A stretch of DNA of 64,000 bases from Achromobacter pulmonis (GTDB lineage Bacteria > Pseudomonadota > Gammaproteobacteria > Burkholderiales > Burkholderiaceae_B), in NCBI RefSeq assembly GCF_002885955.2, contig NZ_POQS01000006.1:1-64000 (forward strand), written 5' to 3'. Below, one piece after another: positions 9,290 to 17,867 of the stretch. Position 1 is the first letter of the stretch; each line of letters starts with the position of its first letter. Position numbers and translations under genes: made by a program. Below the pieces are notes generated by a model that saw only the letters and a list, made by a program, of their open reading frames with translations, was not told the origin of the DNA and made no database searches.

Positions 9290-10054
9290 ATGCCTCTTTC
9301 GAGTTATCTCGCGAATCTGATCATCCCCGCCAACCTGTGCATGGCCCTGGTCGCCGTGGGCCTGGTGCTGGGCCTGTTCCGGCTGCGCAAGACCGGCGGC
9401 GCGCTGATCGCGGCCGGCCTGCTGTGGGCGCTGGCCTGGTCGCTGCCGGCGACCTCGCTATGGCTGGGCGGCGCGCTGGAATCCCGCTACCCGCACCTGC
9501 CGCCCGAGCAATCCCCCACCGCCGACGCCATCGTGGTGCTGGGCGGCAACACCGCCAACGGCCGCGCCAACTGGTTCCTGCCCTACGACAAAAGCACGGC
9601 CATCGTGCGCATCGACACGGCCGCCGAACTCTATCTGGCCGGCCGCGCGCCCAAGGTGCTGCTGTCCGGCGGCGCGCTCGAGGGCGACGTGAGCGAAGCC
9701 CGCGGCATGGCCCACAACATCCGCCAGCAGGGCGTGCCGGAATCGGCGCTGATCCTGGAGAACTCCAGCCGCACCACCTACGAGAACGCCGCGCTCACCG
9801 AAGACAAGCTCAAGGCCCGCGGCATCGGCAAGATCCTGCTGGTGACCTCGGCGCTGCACATGCCGCGCGCCATGGCGGCCTTCTCCAAGCAGGGCGTGCA
9901 GGCCATCGCCGCCCCCACCCCGCCGCAGATCGTGGCGCCGGCCGACGGCTCGCTGCCGCTGTGGCTGCCCGACCAGCGCACCTTCGACGCCAGCCGCTCC
10001 ATCATCAAGGAATACGCGGGCCTGTTCGTCTACTGGCTGCGCGGATGGGTCTGA
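9290..10054 (+). CDS. DUF218 (YdcF/ElyC-like) envelope protein
   Basis: The 254-residue protein has two N-terminal membrane segments (about 10-30 and 36-58) and then a DUF218 domain that begins ADAIVVLGG and includes SRTTYENA and LLVTSALHMPRAMAAF. This layout is that of ElyC and related proteins, which have been tied to envelope polysaccharide or lipid-carrier metabolism; the reaction is not known. It sits in the same operon as the heptosyltransferase (15-base gap) and overlaps the next gene by 10 bases, which supports an envelope role. Confidence 0.85.
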   Translation: MPLSSYLANLIIPANLCMALVAVGLVLGLFRLRKTGGALIAAGLLWALAWSLPATSLWLGGALESRYPHLPPEQSPTADAIVVLGGNTANGRANWFLPYDKSTAIVRIDTAAELYLAGRAPKVLLSGGALEGDVSEARGMAHNIRQQGVPESALILENSSRTTYENAALTEDKLKARGIGKILLVTSALHMPRAMAAFSKQGVQAIAAPTPPQIVAPADGSLPLWLPDQRTFDASRSIIKEYAGLFVYWLRGWV

Positions 10055-10326
10055 GCGCGGCCCCGCTGGACTGCCGGCCCGGCTGCGGCGCCTGCTGCAT
10101 CGCGCCGTCCATCACCCGCCCGATTCCCGGCATGCCCCAGGGCAAGCCGGCCGGCGTGCCCTGCGTCCAGCTGCTGCCGGACATGCGCTGCGCCATCTTC
10201 GGCCAGCCGTCGCGCCCGGATTTCTGCGGCGGCCTGCAGCCCCAGGCGGAGATGTGCGGCGCCGATCGAGAGCATGCGATCCGTTGGCTGGGGGAGTTGG
10301 AGCGGGCGACCCGGCCGGGGGGGTGA
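10045..10326 (+). CDS. YkgJ family cysteine cluster protein
   Basis: This 93-residue protein is rich in cysteines arranged as CRPGCGACCIAPSI near the N-terminus and then VPCVQLLPDMRCAIF, FCGG and MCGA. The pattern is that of the YkgJ/zinc-or-iron-binding cysteine cluster family, whose function is unknown. The ATG at 10045 lies inside the end of the DUF218 gene (10-base overlap), so translation is probably coupled. Its TGA at 10324-10326 overlaps the first bases of the dispersed repeat copy at 10325. Confidence 0.8.
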   Translation: MGLSAAPLDCRPGCGACCIAPSITRPIPGMPQGKPAGVPCVQLLPDMRCAIFGQPSRPDFCGGLQPQAEMCGADREHAIRWLGELERATRPGG

Positions 10327-10388
10327 TGGGTTTCGCGCGCTGAACAGTGGGTTCTTGTTCAGGAAATCTCGCGCTGCACCCAGCCTAC
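10325..10388 (+). repeat. Dispersed palindromic repeat, copy A
   Basis: A 64-bp unit starting GATGGGTTTCGCGCGC and ending CGCGCTGCACCCAGCCTAC. The two ends are imperfect inverted complements (GATGGGT against ACCCAGC, GCGCG against CGCGC), so the unit can fold into one hairpin. Related units occur at 41301, 41384 and 58934. It fills the gap between the convergent YkgJ and response-regulator genes and supplies the latter's stop codon (CTA at 10385-10387, read TAG on the minus strand). Confidence 0.75.
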
Positions 10389-11710
10389 GGTTCCTCCGTT
10401 TCCGCGTCCCGGGACGCTCGCGTGCGGAGTTTCTTCCAGAGCGTGGTTCTGGATATTCCCAGCCGTTTCGCCGCCAGGCCCATATGCCCGCCCGACTCGG
10501 AGATGGCCTGCTGGATGGCGCGCTGTTCGGCGTCCAGGCGGGTGACGGCCAGCACCGGGCTCTCGTCATTGAGTTTTCTTTCGGGAAACAGGTCGCTGGC
10601 CGACAGCGTGCGGCGGTCGGCCATGACGATGGCGCGGGCGATACGGTTGCGCATTTCGCGGATGTTGCCGGGCCAGTCGTGGGCGGCCAGGGCGGCGAGC
10701 GCGTCGTCGGCGAGCCGGACGTCGGCGGCGTTCTGTTCGCCCAGGATGGCCTGGGCCAGCGCGGCGAGCGCGCCCGGACGGTTTCTCAGCGGCGGCAGCG
10801 CGACGCGAGCGACGGCCAGCCGGTAGAACAGGTCGGCGCGCATGGCGCCCTGCGCCAGCGCCGCGTCGAGATCGCCGCAGGTGCTGGCCAGGATGCGGCA
10901 GTCGGCCCGGCGGCTGCCGGATTCGCCCAGCGGCCGGTATTCCCCGTTTTCCAGCACCCGCAGCAGGACGGCCTGCGCCTTGGGGCTGAGTTCGGCGATC
11001 TCGTCCAGATACAGCGTGCCGCCCGAGGCCTGCGAAAACAGGCCCTCGCGGGCCGCGCTGGCGCCGCTGAACGCGCCTCTGGCATGGCCGAACAGCTCGC
11101 TTTCGACCAGGTCGGAGGCCAGGGCGGCGCAATTGACGGCGACGAACGGCCCCGCGGCCTGCGCGGAGCGCCAGTGGCAATAGCGGGCCGCGCGGTCCTT
11201 GCCGGCGCCGGTTTCGCCTTCGAACAGTATCGGCAGCGCGCTCGGGGCCAGGCGTTCGAGTTCCTGCGCCAGCGCCGCGGTCGAATGGTCCAGGGCGAAC
11301 GGGTTCTCCAATACCTGCGCGCCGGCGCTGTCGGGCTGCGCGGCCAGCACCGCGCGGATGCGCGCGATCAGCGTGTCGGCGTCGTACGGCTTGGTCAGGT
11401 AATCGTTGGCGCCGGCCGCGACCAGGCGCACGGCCTGGGCGATATCGCCATAGGCGGTCGCGAACACCACGGTGGTCTGCGCCAGGTACGGAATCAGGCG
11501 GCGGTACAGGTCCTCGCCCGAGCCGTCCGGCAGGCGGATGTCGGCCAGCACGAACGCCGGCCGGATGCGCGTGCGGCGGAAAATCTCCACGGCCTGCGCG
11601 CAGCTCTGCACCCACTGGGCGGCGATGCCTTCGAGCCGCAGGCGCTGCAGCAAGGCGCCGCCCAGCACCATGTCGTCCTCGATCAGCAGAACCTGGATGT
11701 CATTCACCAC
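10385..11710 (-). CDS. NtrC-type response regulator
   Basis: This 441-residue regulator has a receiver domain (phospho-acceptor Asp57 in LADIRLPDG, Lys107 in TKPYD), a sigma-54-interacting AAA+ domain (Walker A GETGAGKD near 165, Walker B GGTLYLDEI) and a C-terminal Fis-type helix-turn-helix (LAAKRLGISRTTLWKKLR). The loop that contacts sigma-54 reads GAFSGA (about 212-217) instead of GAFTGA, a conservative change. It overlaps the sensor kinase gene by 11 bases. The pair is divergent from tctBA, so control of that transporter is likely. The stop codon lies inside repeat copy A. Confidence 0.92.
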   Translation of the reverse strand: MVNDIQVLLIEDDMVLGGALLQRLRLEGIAAQWVQSCAQAVEIFRRTRIRPAFVLADIRLPDGSGEDLYRRLIPYLAQTTVVFATAYGDIAQAVRLVAAGANDYLTKPYDADTLIARIRAVLAAQPDSAGAQVLENPFALDHSTAALAQELERLAPSALPILFEGETGAGKDRAARYCHWRSAQAAGPFVAVNCAALASDLVESELFGHARGAFSGASAAREGLFSQASGGTLYLDEIAELSPKAQAVLLRVLENGEYRPLGESGSRRADCRILASTCGDLDAALAQGAMRADLFYRLAVARVALPPLRNRPGALAALAQAILGEQNAADVRLADDALAALAAHDWPGNIREMRNRIARAIVMADRRTLSASDLFPERKLNDESPVLAVTRLDAEQRAIQQAISESGGHMGLAAKRLGISRTTLWKKLRTRASRDAETEEP

Positions 11711-13091
11711 GGGCCTCCGGCGGTAGAAAGGGAAGGCGCACCGAAATGCGCGTGCCGGCGCGATGCCGCGTCACGCGCAGGCGCGCCTGCATGGTTTTGA
11801 TGAGATCGGCGGACACCCGAAGGCCGATGCCGTCGCCGCCGGCCTGGCCGCCCCGCAAGGCCTGCATGGCGCAGGCGGGCAGGCCGGCGCCGCCGTCGCA
11901 AACGTGCAGCGCGAGCGCCTGGCCGCGCGCCCGCGCGCAGACCCGCACCTGCGCACCCGCGGGCGAGGCCGCGATGGCGTTCAGCACCAGGTTGAGCAGC
12001 AGCTGGCGCACGGTCGCGGCGGGCAGCGGCAAGGTCGCCGCCGCGTCCATCCCGTCGCAATGCAGCGCGACGCCGACGCCGCGATTGTCCGCCTGCGCGC
12101 TGACCAGCAGGCGTATGTCGGCGATGTCCTCGGCGCGCAGCAGCGCTTCGCCGGGGCGGAAGGTGCGCAGGCTCGCGTCGACCACGGCCTGCAGGGCCTG
12201 CACGCCGCGCTCGATGAAATCCAGCGACTCGTCGCGCACCTCGCGGCGTTCGCCGAACTGCCTGAGCGTCTGGACCGCGGTGCGCAGGCCGCCCAGCGGA
12301 TTGCGCACTTCGTGCGCCAGCGCCGCCGACATGCGGCCAAGCACGGCTTCGCGTTCCAGGCGCGCCTGCCTTTGCGCCAGCGCTTCGCGCTCGCGCGCGC
12401 TCTGCGCCATCCAGTTGTAGGCCGCGATGAGTTCGGCCAGCTCCGGGTCCGTGGTGCGCAAGGCCATGGTCTGCGGCCGGTCCGCGCGCGCGGCGCGCAG
12501 CGCCTGGGTCAGCGAGGTGATGGGCCGCTGCAGGCGCCGCGCCATGCCGTAGCAGACCAGCGCGCCGAGCAGGCTGACGACCAGGCCGACCAGCACCAGC
12601 TCCAGGGCCAGCTCGGCGCGCTGCCGCTGGAAGTCGCCGACGTCCAGGTTGGCGACGAGGCTGCCGAGCTGCGGCCGTTCGGCGTCGAGCAGCCGCCAGG
12701 TCCACACGCCATTGGCGCCGGCGCCGAGCAAGGCGCCCGCGGGCTGCGCGATCGAGGCCAGCGGCACCGGCTCGACTTCCGGATAGCGGGCGACGTGGGC
12801 AAGCACGCGCTGGCCGGGGGCCACGACGGCGAGCGTCCTGTCGACCACGCCCAGGTGCGTGTCCAGCGCGCGGTTGAGCACCTCCACCATCTGGTCCGCG
12901 TCATTGGCCAGCACCGCCGGCAGGACCGCCGCCGAGAGTCCGTCCAGATACACCTGGCCGAGATTGTCGATCTGGCGGTCGAACTGGCGCGACAGGCCAT
13001 GCAGGGCCAGCGAGATGAGCGCGGCCGAGATCACGAGAAAAAGCAGCGAGACCGCGAGCGGAATTCTGGTGGTGAGCGGCAGGCGAAGCAT
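11700..13091 (-). CDS. Sensor histidine kinase, partner of the NtrC-type regulator
   Basis: The 463-residue membrane kinase has a first membrane segment at about 9-31, a periplasmic sensor loop of about 130 residues, a second membrane segment at about 163-183, a HAMP-like linker, a dimerisation domain with the phospho-acceptor His260 in AALAHEVRNPLGG, and an HATPase domain with the N-box LLLNLVLNAIAAS and a glycine-rich DGGAGL segment. It presumably senses a substrate of the neighbouring TctBA carrier, by analogy with other carboxylate-sensing systems. The gene is first in a two-gene unit and its end overlaps the regulator gene. Confidence 0.92.
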   Translation of the reverse strand: MLRLPLTTRIPLAVSLLFLVISAALISLALHGLSRQFDRQIDNLGQVYLDGLSAAVLPAVLANDADQMVEVLNRALDTHLGVVDRTLAVVAPGQRVLAHVARYPEVEPVPLASIAQPAGALLGAGANGVWTWRLLDAERPQLGSLVANLDVGDFQRQRAELALELVLVGLVVSLLGALVCYGMARRLQRPITSLTQALRAARADRPQTMALRTTDPELAELIAAYNWMAQSAREREALAQRQARLEREAVLGRMSAALAHEVRNPLGGLRTAVQTLRQFGERREVRDESLDFIERGVQALQAVVDASLRTFRPGEALLRAEDIADIRLLVSAQADNRGVGVALHCDGMDAAATLPLPAATVRQLLLNLVLNAIAASPAGAQVRVCARARGQALALHVCDGGAGLPACAMQALRGGQAGGDGIGLRVSADLIKTMQARLRVTRHRAGTRISVRLPFLPPEARGE

Positions 13092-13241
13092 GGCGGGCGG
13101 CGGCGAACGACGAAACAGGGATTATGCCGCGCCCGCAATGGCCCTTGGACATGCAAGTTTTGGCAAGCGGGACGGCGCCCGGCAAATCCCGTGCCAGCAG
13201 CGGCGCCGGCCCGTGCGCGGGCCGTGCTTGTTCACTTTCGC

Positions 13242-13268
13242 GAACATCGCGATGTTCACGATGTTCAC
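13242..13268. promoter_or_regulatory. Candidate regulator-binding palindrome upstream of tctB
   Basis: GAACATCGCGATGTTC (13242-13257) is a perfect 16-bp palindrome. Its right half continues as a tandem repeat: GATGTTCAC occurs at 13251-13259 and again at 13260-13268, and another GTTCAC lies at 13230-13235. It stands about 170 bp before the tctB start, a usual distance for an NtrC-type enhancer site. The whole 13092-13435 interval (344 bp) between the kinase gene and tctB holds no gene. I found no convincing -24/-12 promoter in it. Confidence 0.45.
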
Positions 13269-13435
13269 GGGCGGCAACACGGCGTCGCGCCCCGCTTTCC
13301 CATTCATGGTTATCCCGGATTTTTCCGTCTGTTTGCTGAAAGCGAATTGGAAGCCGGTCTTCCTAAAGTGCCGACTACTCGGGCATGCACGGCTGCACGC
13401 CGGAGCATGTCGTCAACAAAAAAGGGGAGCACGCC

Positions 13436-13921
13436 GTGGGCAGCACCATATTTTCCAGAAAGCGCGATCTGTGGGGAGGCGCGTTCATCGCGCTCTGCGG
13501 CGCGCTGACCATACTCGAAGCCACTTCATACAGCATCGGCGAACTGGCCCGCATGGGGCCGGGATACTTTCCATTCCTGGTGGGATGTTTCCTGGTCGCG
13601 CTGGGCTTGCTGATTCCGCTCGCGCCCGATCCCGACGAGCTCCAGGAAGACCTGGTCAACGACCATCTGCCGCAGCCGGCGCGGCGCGACCGTATCCGCG
13701 GCATGGCATGCATCGCCGCCGGCATCGCGCTGTTCATCGTGCTGGGCAGCTACCTGGGCTTTCTGCCGGCCACGTTCGCGCTGGTGTTCGTCTCGGCGAT
13801 GGGAGACACGTCGAACTCGGTCAAATCGGCCGCCATACTGGCCACGGCGATGACGGTCTTCGGCGCCATCGTGTTTTCCTGGGGGCTGCAGCTGCAGTTC
13901 CCGATGCTGCGCTGGGGTTGA
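13436..13921 (+). CDS. tctB: Tripartite tricarboxylate-type transporter small membrane subunit TctB
   Basis: TctB is the small, four-helix membrane subunit of TTT carriers. The 161-residue protein has hydrophobic segments near 14-30, 40-58, 95-115 and 135-158, with the typical family motif MGPGYFPFLVG. The start is taken as GTG at 13436 because GGGGAG lies at 13424-13429 with a 6-base spacer; an ATG at 13385 has no such site. The next gene, tctA, begins three bases after the stop. No TctC receptor gene is adjacent. Confidence 0.85.
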   Translation: MGSTIFSRKRDLWGGAFIALCGALTILEATSYSIGELARMGPGYFPFLVGCFLVALGLLIPLAPDPDELQEDLVNDHLPQPARRDRIRGMACIAAGIALFIVLGSYLGFLPATFALVFVSAMGDTSNSVKSAAILATAMTVFGAIVFSWGLQLQFPMLRWG

Positions 13922-13924
13922 GCC

Positions 13925-15442
13925 ATGGATCTATTCGACAACGTATTGCAAGGGTTTTCCGTCGCCTTTCAGTGGAACAACCTGCTGTGGTCCCTGTTCG
14001 GCGTGTTCATGGGCAACATGATCGGCGTGCTGCCGGGCATGGGCGTGCTCGCCGCCATTTCCATCCTGCTGCCGCTCACTTACGCCATGACGCCGGTCGC
14101 GGCGCTCATGATGCTGGCCGGCATCTATTACGGCGCGCAGTACGGCGGCGGCATCACCTGCATACTGCTGAACCTGCCGGGCACGCCTTCGCACGCCGTC
14201 ACCTGTCTGGACGGCAACCCGCTGGCGCGCAAGGGCAAATCGGGATCGGCCCTGTTCATGCTGGTCATGGCTTCCTTCGTCGGCGCCAGCGCCGGCATCA
14301 TGGTCATGATCCTGTTCTCGCCGCTGCTGGTCGAAGTGGCTTTCAAGTTCGGGCCGGCCGAGTATTTCTCGATGATGATGCTGGGCCTGTTCGCCGGCGC
14401 GACGCTGGCCAAGGGGTCCGCGGTCAAGGGCGTGGCCATGGTGTTCCTGGGCCTGCTGCTGGGCGTGGTGGGCACCGACGTCAACACCGGCACCATCCGC
14501 TACGCTTTCAACGTGATCGAACTGAGCGACGGCATACAGCTGGTGGCGCTGGCGATGGGGCTGTTCGGCCTGGCGGACTTCTTCGCCAACGTCAACCGCA
14601 TCGGCAAGGCGACCACCGTGGGCACCCAGGTCAAGATGTCGGTGCGGCCCGAACCGGGCGACATCCGGCAATCGGCCATGCCGGTGGTGCGCGGCAGCGC
14701 CATCGGCGCCGTGCTGGGCATACTTCCCGGCACCGGCGCGACCATCGCCTCGTTCATGTCCTACGCCATCGAGAAGCGCGTGTCCAAGACGCCGCAGCGC
14801 TTCGGCAACGGCGCCATCGAAGGGATCGCGGGACCGGAAGCGGCGAACAACTCGGCCGCGCAGACCAGCTTCATTCCCACCATGAGCCTGGGGATTCCGG
14901 GCGACTCCGTCATGGCGCTGATGCTGGGCGCGCTGATCATCCACGGCATACAGCCCGGCCCGCAGATGGTGACCGAGCACGCCGACCTGTTCTGGGGCCT
15001 GATCGCCAGCTTCTGGATCGGCAACGTGCTGCTGGTGGTCATGAACCTGCCGCTGATCGGCATGTGGGCGCGCCTGTTGAAGGTGCCGTACAAGTACCTG
15101 TTTCCGTCGGCGCTGTTCTTCGTGTGCGTCGGGGTGTACAGCACCAACAACGCGCTCTTCGACGTGGGCATGGTGCTTGCCCTGGGCCTGGTCGGCTATC
15201 TGTTCCTCAAGCTGCGCTTCTCCCCTGCCCCCCTGCTGCTGGGCTTCGTGCTCGGGCCGATGGTCGAGGAGAATTTCCGCCGGGCGCTGCTGCTGTCGCG
15301 CGGGGACATGGCCATTTTCGTGGACCGCCCCATCAGCGCGGGCTTCATCTATGCCATCGGCGCGCTCGCGGTCTGGCTGATCTTTTCGGCCGTGCGCGAC
15401 AAGAAGCGGGTGCGCGCGCTGGAGGCGGCGCAGGCCCGCTAG
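13925..15442 (+). CDS. tctA: Tripartite tricarboxylate-type transporter large membrane subunit TctA
   Basis: TctA forms the transport channel of TTT systems, which use periplasmic Bug/TctC receptors and an ion gradient. The 505 residues contain about a dozen membrane segments and both halves of the duplicated signature: GVLPGMGVLAAISILLPLT near 34 and GILPGTGATIASFMSY near 265. Length is normal for the family. The substrate is unknown; the partner receptor must be encoded elsewhere, perhaps one of the many Bug proteins usual in this group. A hairpin follows the gene at 15455-15487. Confidence 0.92.
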   Translation: MDLFDNVLQGFSVAFQWNNLLWSLFGVFMGNMIGVLPGMGVLAAISILLPLTYAMTPVAALMMLAGIYYGAQYGGGITCILLNLPGTPSHAVTCLDGNPLARKGKSGSALFMLVMASFVGASAGIMVMILFSPLLVEVAFKFGPAEYFSMMMLGLFAGATLAKGSAVKGVAMVFLGLLLGVVGTDVNTGTIRYAFNVIELSDGIQLVALAMGLFGLADFFANVNRIGKATTVGTQVKMSVRPEPGDIRQSAMPVVRGSAIGAVLGILPGTGATIASFMSYAIEKRVSKTPQRFGNGAIEGIAGPEAANNSAAQTSFIPTMSLGIPGDSVMALMLGALIIHGIQPGPQMVTEHADLFWGLIASFWIGNVLLVVMNLPLIGMWARLLKVPYKYLFPSALFFVCVGVYSTNNALFDVGMVLALGLVGYLFLKLRFSPAPLLLGFVLGPMVEENFRRALLLSRGDMAIFVDRPISAGFIYAIGALAVWLIFSAVRDKKRVRALEAAQAR

Positions 15443-15454
15443 CCTCGGCAGGCC

Positions 15455-15487
15455 GGCGCGCAAGGGCCTGCCCGGCGCTTGCGCGCC
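15455..15487 (+). terminator. Hairpin after tctA
   Basis: GGCGCGCAAG (15455-15464) pairs perfectly with CTTGCGCGCC (15478-15487), followed by TTGTTCTC. It stands between tctA and the small hypothetical gene, so it may terminate or reduce read-through. Confidence 0.5.
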
Positions 15488-15506
15488 TTGTTCTCGGGAG
15501 AAAGTC

Positions 15507-15971
15507 GTGGGGATTTCCGCCATCGCAAGGCCGCGCGAACAGGTCCTGATGCGCAGATTGCCATTCATCGAGTTCATGGAGCTGCTCGAATTCAGCCATC
15601 TGCGCTTCGAGCCGCCCGAGCCCGCCGCGGGCGCCGCGCTGCTCGGCACGCTGGAATGGCGCAACGGTCCGCAGCACGACGCCGGCGACGCCTCCGGCAT
15701 CTATGTCTGCAGCACGCTGGAGGCCCTGCGCGATGCGGTGCTGAGCCCTGAGGCCGCGGAAATCCATATCGACAGCCCGGCGCGCGGCCGCATCCGCCTG
15801 CGCGCGATCGCCCGGCATCGTTCCGCCGCCGCCAGGCCGCCCTGCATACGCGTGGACCTGAGCGCCCTGATCCGCCGCGTGCTGGTCCCGGCCGCCGCGC
15901 CCGCGCATCTGTACGACCTGGTGCGCCACGTCGTCATGACGCGGCTGTGGATCGAAGTGGCCCGGGTGTAG
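15507..15971 (+). CDS. Hypothetical protein downstream of tctA
   Basis: This 154-residue protein starts at GTG 15507, where GGGAG precedes the start at a suitable distance. A later ATG (15549, before RRLPFIEF) is also possible. It has no signal peptide or membrane segment and is rich in Arg, Ala and Leu, with the odd opening PFIEFMELLEFSHLRFEPPEP. I recognise no family. It is codirectional with tctBA, 64 bases after tctA and behind a hairpin, and ends 14 bases before the convergent glycosyltransferase gene. No function is assigned. Confidence 0.6.
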   Translation: MGISAIARPREQVLMRRLPFIEFMELLEFSHLRFEPPEPAAGAALLGTLEWRNGPQHDAGDASGIYVCSTLEALRDAVLSPEAAEIHIDSPARGRIRLRAIARHRSAAARPPCIRVDLSALIRRVLVPAAAPAHLYDLVRHVVMTRLWIEVARV

Positions 15972-15985
15972 CCGGGCCGGCCCGT

Positions 15986-17134
15986 TCACCCGCGCTCGAC
16001 CAGCACTTTCCGATACAGCGCCTCGTAGCGCGCCGCCACCGCTTCCCAGCTCTGCTCGCAGGCGATCGCCAGGCCGCGTTCGGCCAGCGCGGCGCGCAGC
16101 TCGGGTTCGGAACCCAGGCGCTCCAGCGCCTGCGCCAGTTGCGCGCCGTCGCGCGGGTCCTGCAGGATGAGCGCGTCCTTGCCGGCCGACAGGTACTGCG
16201 CGAAGCCGCAGTAGGCCGGCGAACTGACCACCACGGGCAGGCCGTGCGACATGGCTTCCAGCGGCGCCATGCCGTAGCTGTCGTTCAGCGTGGGATGGGC
16301 GTAGATGTCGGCCGCGCTGAAATAGCGCGCCACGTCGGGCGTGGGATCGATGAGCGTGACGCGGCCTGCGATGGCGCCGGCGGCGCGCACGCGGTCGCGG
16401 GTGGGCTGGTCGGCGCCCACCACCAGCAGCCGGTAGCGCGGCGGCAGCTGGCCCAGCGCGTCGAGCAGCGCCGGCAGCCCCTTGCGCAGCGGATTGCGCG
16501 CCACCAGCAGGCAGCCGATGGTGTCGGCGTCCCAGCCCAGGCTGGCGCGGGTGTCGTCGCGCCCCTGCTTTTGCTCGGCCGTGGGCAGCTTGACGCCCGG
16601 CGCGATGATGTCCACTGGCAGCTGCGGACCGTAGCTGCGGTGCAGCTGCTCCATGATGAGGCCGGACACCGCGACCACGCGGCGCGCCGGCGCCCTGCGC
16701 ACGCGCAGTTTTTCCAGCAGCAGATAGGTGGCCAGGCGCGGGCTGAGCCAGGCGGCCACGCGCTGCAGCGGCCGGGCGCGGGTCAGGCGGTTGTAGCGCA
16801 CCGGCGTGACGTGCATGACCTGGATCTCGCCCGCCCAGCCGTTCATATGCGAATGCACGATGTCGTAGCGCCCGCGGGTCAGCCGGTCGGCGCGCCAGGC
16901 GAAATACAGCACCCGCATCCAGCTGGGCAGCCAGACCGGAAAGCGCACCGGCAGGAAGGAAAACGGCAGGTCGCTATCGAAGTCGCGCGCCACCACGGAG
17001 ACGTCGTGGCGCTGGCCGAGCACCCGCATCAGCTCCACGCCATAGGCTTCCGCGCCTCCGAAGCGATTGCCGAAGCGGTCGACCAGCAGCGCGATGCGTA
17101 GCCGCCGCTCAGCGGCGCCGGCGGGTGTCTTCAT
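15986..17134 (-). CDS. Glycosyltransferase family 4, LPS core cluster
   Basis: This 382-residue cytoplasmic or membrane-associated enzyme has a GT-B fold. The N-terminal acceptor domain carries the WaaG-like pattern RFGNRFGGAEAYGVELM and HSHMNGW; the C-terminal domain carries the donor-site series VVGADQPTRD, ADIYAHPTLNDSYGMAPLEAMSHGLPVVVS. It is the last gene of the minus-strand core cluster and overlaps the upstream deacetylase gene by 26 bases. From memory, a B. pertussis cluster of glycosyltransferases plus deacetylase makes part of the lipopolysaccharide core; this gene fits it, but the sugar added is not predictable. Confidence 0.88.
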   Translation of the reverse strand: MKTPAGAAERRLRIALLVDRFGNRFGGAEAYGVELMRVLGQRHDVSVVARDFDSDLPFSFLPVRFPVWLPSWMRVLYFAWRADRLTRGRYDIVHSHMNGWAGEIQVMHVTPVRYNRLTRARPLQRVAAWLSPRLATYLLLEKLRVRRAPARRVVAVSGLIMEQLHRSYGPQLPVDIIAPGVKLPTAEQKQGRDDTRASLGWDADTIGCLLVARNPLRKGLPALLDALGQLPPRYRLLVVGADQPTRDRVRAAGAIAGRVTLIDPTPDVARYFSAADIYAHPTLNDSYGMAPLEAMSHGLPVVVSSPAYCGFAQYLSAGKDALILQDPRDGAQLAQALERLGSEPELRAALAERGLAIACEQSWEAVAARYEALYRKVLVERG

Positions 17135-17834
17135 ACCGGGTCAGACACTTCTGCAGGAATCGAACGATGTTGGTGGACCGCGCCACCGTCACCCGCGGCA
17201 GGCCGTAGGGATCGTCGCTGGCCGCCGCCAGGCCGCGCTGCGTGAGCGTGGCGTTGTCGTAGCCGGCCTCGCGCACCATGGCCCGGTGTTCCGGGCCGTG
17301 ATCGCCGTAGGGATAGCAGAAGGCGGTGACCGGCGCGCCCAGCGCCTGTTCCAGTTCTTCCTTGGACTGGACGATCTGGCGCCGCGCCTCGTCGGGCGAC
17401 ATTTCGGGCAGATGCACGTGGTCCAGCGTGTGCGAGCCGACCTCGTTGCCGGCCTGCGCCCATTCCCGCATTTCGTTGACGGTCATGAGGGCCGAAAACG
17501 GAATGCCTTTTTGCAGGTCCCATACGTTGCCGCCGTCGAACTGGTGCGCCACGAAATAGTTGGTGGCGGTAAAGCCCAGCTCGCTCAGCACCGGCATCGC
17601 GTTGTGATGCACGTTGCGGTAGCCGTCGTCGAAGGTGATGCCGAATACCTTGCCCTGGCGCTCGCCGCGCACGTAGGGCATGACGTCCCGCATCGACAGG
17701 CCGCGATAGCCCAGCCGGCGCATCCAGCGCATCTGGCGGGCGAAGCTGGCGGGGTGTACCGTCAGCCCGCGATACGGCGTGCCCTTGGGGTTGGGCTCGC
17801 CGATCTGGTGGTACATGAGTATGGGGATAGACAT
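17109..17834 (-). CDS. Polysaccharide deacetylase, LPS core cluster (first of two)
   Basis: A NodB-homology carbohydrate esterase of 241 residues. The catalytic motifs are TFDDGYRN (general base and metal Asp) and GSHTLDHVHLP (metal-binding histidines). There is no signal peptide, so it probably acts on the cytoplasmic side on a nucleotide sugar or the growing core, for example unmasking the amino group of a GlcNAc residue; that substrate is an inference. It lies 66 bases after the preceding glycosyltransferase gene, with a possible terminator hairpin between, and its end overlaps the next glycosyltransferase gene. Confidence 0.88.
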   Translation of the reverse strand: MSIPILMYHQIGEPNPKGTPYRGLTVHPASFARQMRWMRRLGYRGLSMRDVMPYVRGERQGKVFGITFDDGYRNVHHNAMPVLSELGFTATNYFVAHQFDGGNVWDLQKGIPFSALMTVNEMREWAQAGNEVGSHTLDHVHLPEMSPDEARRQIVQSKEELEQALGAPVTAFCYPYGDHGPEHRAMVREAGYDNATLTQRGLAAASDDPYGLPRVTVARSTNIVRFLQKCLTRYEDTRRRR

Positions 17835-17867
17835 AGCCCGGAATTATACGGGGACACCACGGGAAAG

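Noticed and set aside
13092..13435. Possible sigma-54 promoter before tctB
   Set aside because: I looked for GG-N10-GC with flanking consensus; the nearest case (around the TGGCCCTTGGACATGCA stretch near 13139) has 11 bases between GG and GC. Not good enough to report.
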